From the NCBI GenBank assembly GCA_019638385.1, contig JAHBTW010000011.1:62001-126000 (forward strand): a DNA stretch of 64,000 nt, given 5' to 3'. Below the pieces are notes generated by a model. It saw only the letters and a list, made by a program, of their open reading frames with translations, made no database searches and was not told where the DNA came from. Positions 62,075-64,000 of this stretch are shown one piece after another. Origin of the DNA: Saprospiraceae bacterium. Lineage in GTDB: Bacteria > Bacteroidota > Bacteroidia > Chitinophagales > Saprospiraceae. The translations under genes were made by a program, and so were the position numbers. Positions within the stretch are counted from its first letter, which is position 1, and each line of letters begins with the position of its first letter.

Positions 62075-62283
62075 AGTGAGAAATTGTTAGGAAGTTAGGA
62101 TATATCTTATACAAAGCTACACGTTTTTTTGAAAATTTGGTTGCAATATTTGATTCTAAGAATTTGCAATTCCAAAATATACCCTCTTGAGAGAGGACGA
62201 TTTTTGATTTTTTTCGAAGAAAATATATTCTTTTTTTGAGAAAAAACGTTACATTTGAGAAAATTTCTCAAAAAATCCTAAAA
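62075..62283. other. Divergent AT-rich promoter region
   Basis: About 200 bases between the hypothetical-PIN pair and the RloA-like gene. It is markedly AT-rich compared with its surroundings, with many homopolymer T and A runs. The palindrome at 62254-62272 is the only structured site seen. Confidence 0.6.
62254..62272. promoter_or_regulatory. Candidate operator upstream of the RloA-like gene
   Basis: TTTGAGAAA-A-TTTCTCAAA is a perfect 9-bp palindrome that ends 11 bases before the ATG. A related half, TTTTTTTGAGAAAAAA, lies at 62231-62246. This could control the RloAB operon by blocking initiation. Confidence 0.5.
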
Positions 62284-63588
62284 ATGATCCTCGAATTCAC
62301 CGTCGGGAACTTTCTTTCCTTCCGGGATCCCGTCACACTGAGTATGGAGACGTCCACCATTTCAGACTTTCCGGAAAATACGTTTAGCGCGGCGCGTTAT
62401 ACGCTGCTCAAGAGCGCTGTGATATACGGCGCCAATGCAAGCGGCAAGTCGAACCTGATCAACGCGATTTCTACCATGCGCAACGCCGTCAAGAACTCCG
62501 GCAAGATGTCATCGGCAGATGTGTTTCCGGTCACGCCGTATCTGCTGGACACCGTCACTGCGGAGAAGCCCTGTTTTTTTGAAATTCTTTTCGTGCTGGA
62601 CGGCCTTCGCTATCGCTACGGCTTTGAGGTGTCTGCCGAAAAAGTACACGCCGAATGGCTTTATCAGGCTAAGGCGAGCGCAGAAAAGCCGCTGTTCATC
62701 AGAGACGGCGAAGCCATTGAGGTGTCCGGAAAATTTCCGGAGGGAAAAAACTTGGAGCGCAAAACGCGGGCCAACGCGCTCTTCCTCTCGGTATGTGATC
62801 AGTTTAACGGTGAGATTGCCCAAAAAATCGTGGAATGGTTTACCCGTTGCAATACCATTTCCGGGCTGGACCATCAGTTTTTTCGGAGCCTTAGCTTCCG
62901 GTTGTTGAGCGGAGCGAACAAGCAGACCGCGTTGGACTTTTTAGATAAATTGGATTTGGGCTTCCATGAAGTGCAGTTGGATGAAGAAGACTTTAGCCCG
63001 GAATTGCTTCCCGAAGACATCCCCTTGTCTGCGCGCTTGCGTTTATCTGCTGATCTGGCCGGAAAAAAAATGCTCCGGTTCAATACCCTGCACGACGTTT
63101 ACGACCCCGCCGGCAAAAAGGTATTGAAGCGCGTATTTAATCTCGACACGCAAGAGTCTTCCGGCACCAATAAGGTATTCGATCTGCTCGGTCCCATTTT
63201 CGATACCCTTATGACCGGTAAAGTGTTGTGGGTGGACGAATTAGACGCCAAGATGCACCCCTTGCTCACGCGGGGCTTAGTGTCCTTATTCAATTCGGTG
63301 GAGACCAATCCGCACAATGCCCAATTGATTTTTGCTACGCACGATACCAACCTGCTGACCTACGGCAATTTTCGGCGCGATCAAATTTATTTCGTAGAAA
63401 AAGACGAGCGGGGCGCCTCCCATCTGTATTCCCTCATCGAGTATAAAGACGAAGGTAAGACGGTGCGCAGCGACCGATCTTTTGAGAAAGACTACATGCA
63501 AGGCCGTTATGGCGCTATTCCTTACCTGGGCGACTTTTCCAAACTCTTCGACACATGGCAAGAACACAAAAAGTCTCCAATCACCTAA
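62284..63588 (+). CDS. AAA ATPase, RloA / AbiL-like
   Basis: A 434-residue ATPase of the AAA15/AAA21 type. It starts MILEFTVGNFLSFRDPVTLSM, as usual for such ABC-like ATPases. Walker A is YGANASGKSNLINAI, the signature region is around the GTNKVFDLL segment, Walker B is LWVDELDAKMHP and the H-loop LIFATHDTNLL. It overlaps the RloB gene by 34 bases. RloA/RloB pairs were first seen near type I restriction loci and correspond to the AbiL abortive-infection type. ATG 62284 is chosen because it starts the conserved strand; the frame is open from 62236. Confidence 0.9.
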   Translation: MILEFTVGNFLSFRDPVTLSMETSTISDFPENTFSAARYTLLKSAVIYGANASGKSNLINAISTMRNAVKNSGKMSSADVFPVTPYLLDTVTAEKPCFFEILFVLDGLRYRYGFEVSAEKVHAEWLYQAKASAEKPLFIRDGEAIEVSGKFPEGKNLERKTRANALFLSVCDQFNGEIAQKIVEWFTRCNTISGLDHQFFRSLSFRLLSGANKQTALDFLDKLDLGFHEVQLDEEDFSPELLPEDIPLSARLRLSADLAGKKMLRFNTLHDVYDPAGKKVLKRVFNLDTQESSGTNKVFDLLGPIFDTLMTGKVLWVDELDAKMHPLLTRGLVSLFNSVETNPHNAQLIFATHDTNLLTYGNFRRDQIYFVEKDERGASHLYSLIEYKDEGKTVRSDRSFEKDYMQGRYGAIPYLGDFSKLFDTWQEHKKSPIT

Positions 63589-64000
63589 AAAAGCGCTTAG
63601 TGCGAAAAGAGCAAAAGCGATCGGAAGGTACACTTTCGGAGCGCCGCTATTTCCTCATTGTGTGTGAAGGCGAAAAGACCGAGCCGCTGTATTTTGAGGC
63701 ATTTAAAAGCGACCTTCCGAAAGGGGTTTTGGATAGTGTGAGGATTGACATTGAAGGAGAAGGCAAAAATACGCTCAGCCTGATTGAAGAGATCATTCAA
63801 CTAAGACACCGAAAAGAAAAAGCATCGGGCAGGGCGTATGACCAAACCTGGGCGGTATTTGACCGGGATAGTTTCCTGCCGCAAAATTTCAACAACGCCA
63901 TTTTCAAAGCAAGGGATACAGGGCCGGAAATTCATTGCGCGTGGTCAAACGAGGCATTCGAGTTGTGGTATTTGTTGCATTTTGAGTTTTATCAGGATGC
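63555..64000 (+). CDS. RloB-like protein, 5' part
   Basis: The first 148 codons of an RloB family protein (PF13707), cut by the window end. After a basic N-terminus (KRLVRKEQKRSEGTLSERRYF) it has LIVCEGEKTEPLYFEAF, then AVFDRDSF and CAWSNEAFELWYLLHFEFY. The EGE...DRD pattern resembles a TOPRIM-like nuclease, which would be the effector of the pair; this is inference. Typical RloB proteins are about 200-220 residues, so about 60 residues are missing. ATG 63555 lies within the last codons of the ATPase gene. Confidence 0.88.
   Translation, partial: MARTQKVSNHLKKRLVRKEQKRSEGTLSERRYFLIVCEGEKTEPLYFEAFKSDLPKGVLDSVRIDIEGEGKNTLSLIEEIIQLRHRKEKASGRAYDQTWAVFDRDSFLPQNFNNAIFKARDTGPEIHCAWSNEAFELWYLLHFEFYQD

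Noticed and set aside
1..64000. tRNA or rRNA genes
   Set aside because: I saw no T-loop/CCA-type cloverleaf patterns and no rRNA-like segments, though a covariance-model search would be needed to exclude a tRNA.

Overview
The window looks like chromosomal DNA from a member of the Bacteroidota, most likely near the Saprospiria/Chitinophagia. The evidence is: secreted proteins with both type A and type B type-IX-secretion (T9SS) sorting domains, a fused SecDF, a PUR-family DUF3276 protein, a GG-leader peptide of the Bacteroidetes type, several TAnnTTTG-like -7 promoter elements, and near absence of Shine-Dalgarno sequences except at rpsU. No rRNA, tRNA or CRISPR array was seen.

Layout. 1-4817: end of mrpA and complete mrpBCDEFG (multisubunit Na+/H+ antiporter). 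4849-7834: an Rpn-type nuclease with a four-residue repeat tract, a DUF6157 protein, and a decayed-looking HEPN/MNT pair in which the HEPN-like partner is fused to a methyltransferase. 7851-9914: rpsU and groEL. 10104-11983: a tightly overlapping operon of protoglobin, a 38-residue membrane peptide, a DUF2024 protein and a Cys4 MarR regulator, preceded by two palindromes. 12069-19895: cell-wall enzymes, a sugar transporter, and a secreted M43 protease with CUB domains and a T9SS tail. 20046-27504: a helical protein, arginine decarboxylase, a small secreted protein, SecDF and a glycosyltransferase. 27577-30453: two tandem short transcription-unit-like repeats, a putative RiPP or peptide precursor with four GNPPDWD repeats, and a TPR histidine kinase. 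30454-37377: a 2307-residue T9SS type B adhesin-like protein. 37671-43641: UMF1 transporter, phosphotransferase, ClC channel, agmatine deiminase and the PUR protein. 43794-47341: trpCFBA. 47584-51577: a CPA2 antiporter, a cell-wall amidase and ccmB.

51678-64000 is a defense island. It holds a DUF499 ATPase gene split by a complete group II intron, then DUF3780, a four-helix-bundle protein, a DUF1156 DNA methyltransferase, a PIN-domain protein with an unknown partner, and an RloA/RloB pair cut by the window end. The exon junction of the DUF499 gene can be reconstructed in frame (53128 joined to 55026), so splicing would restore a 1024-residue ATPase.

Genes that work together: the Mrp complex; arginine decarboxylase (21595-22992) with agmatine deiminase (42080-43108) for polyamine synthesis; trpCFBA for tryptophan; MltD-like transglycosylase, LD-carboxypeptidase and amidase for peptidoglycan turnover; and the defense genes at both ends. 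Several short intergenic repeat families recur across the window, one of which also lies inside the DUF1156 reading frame.
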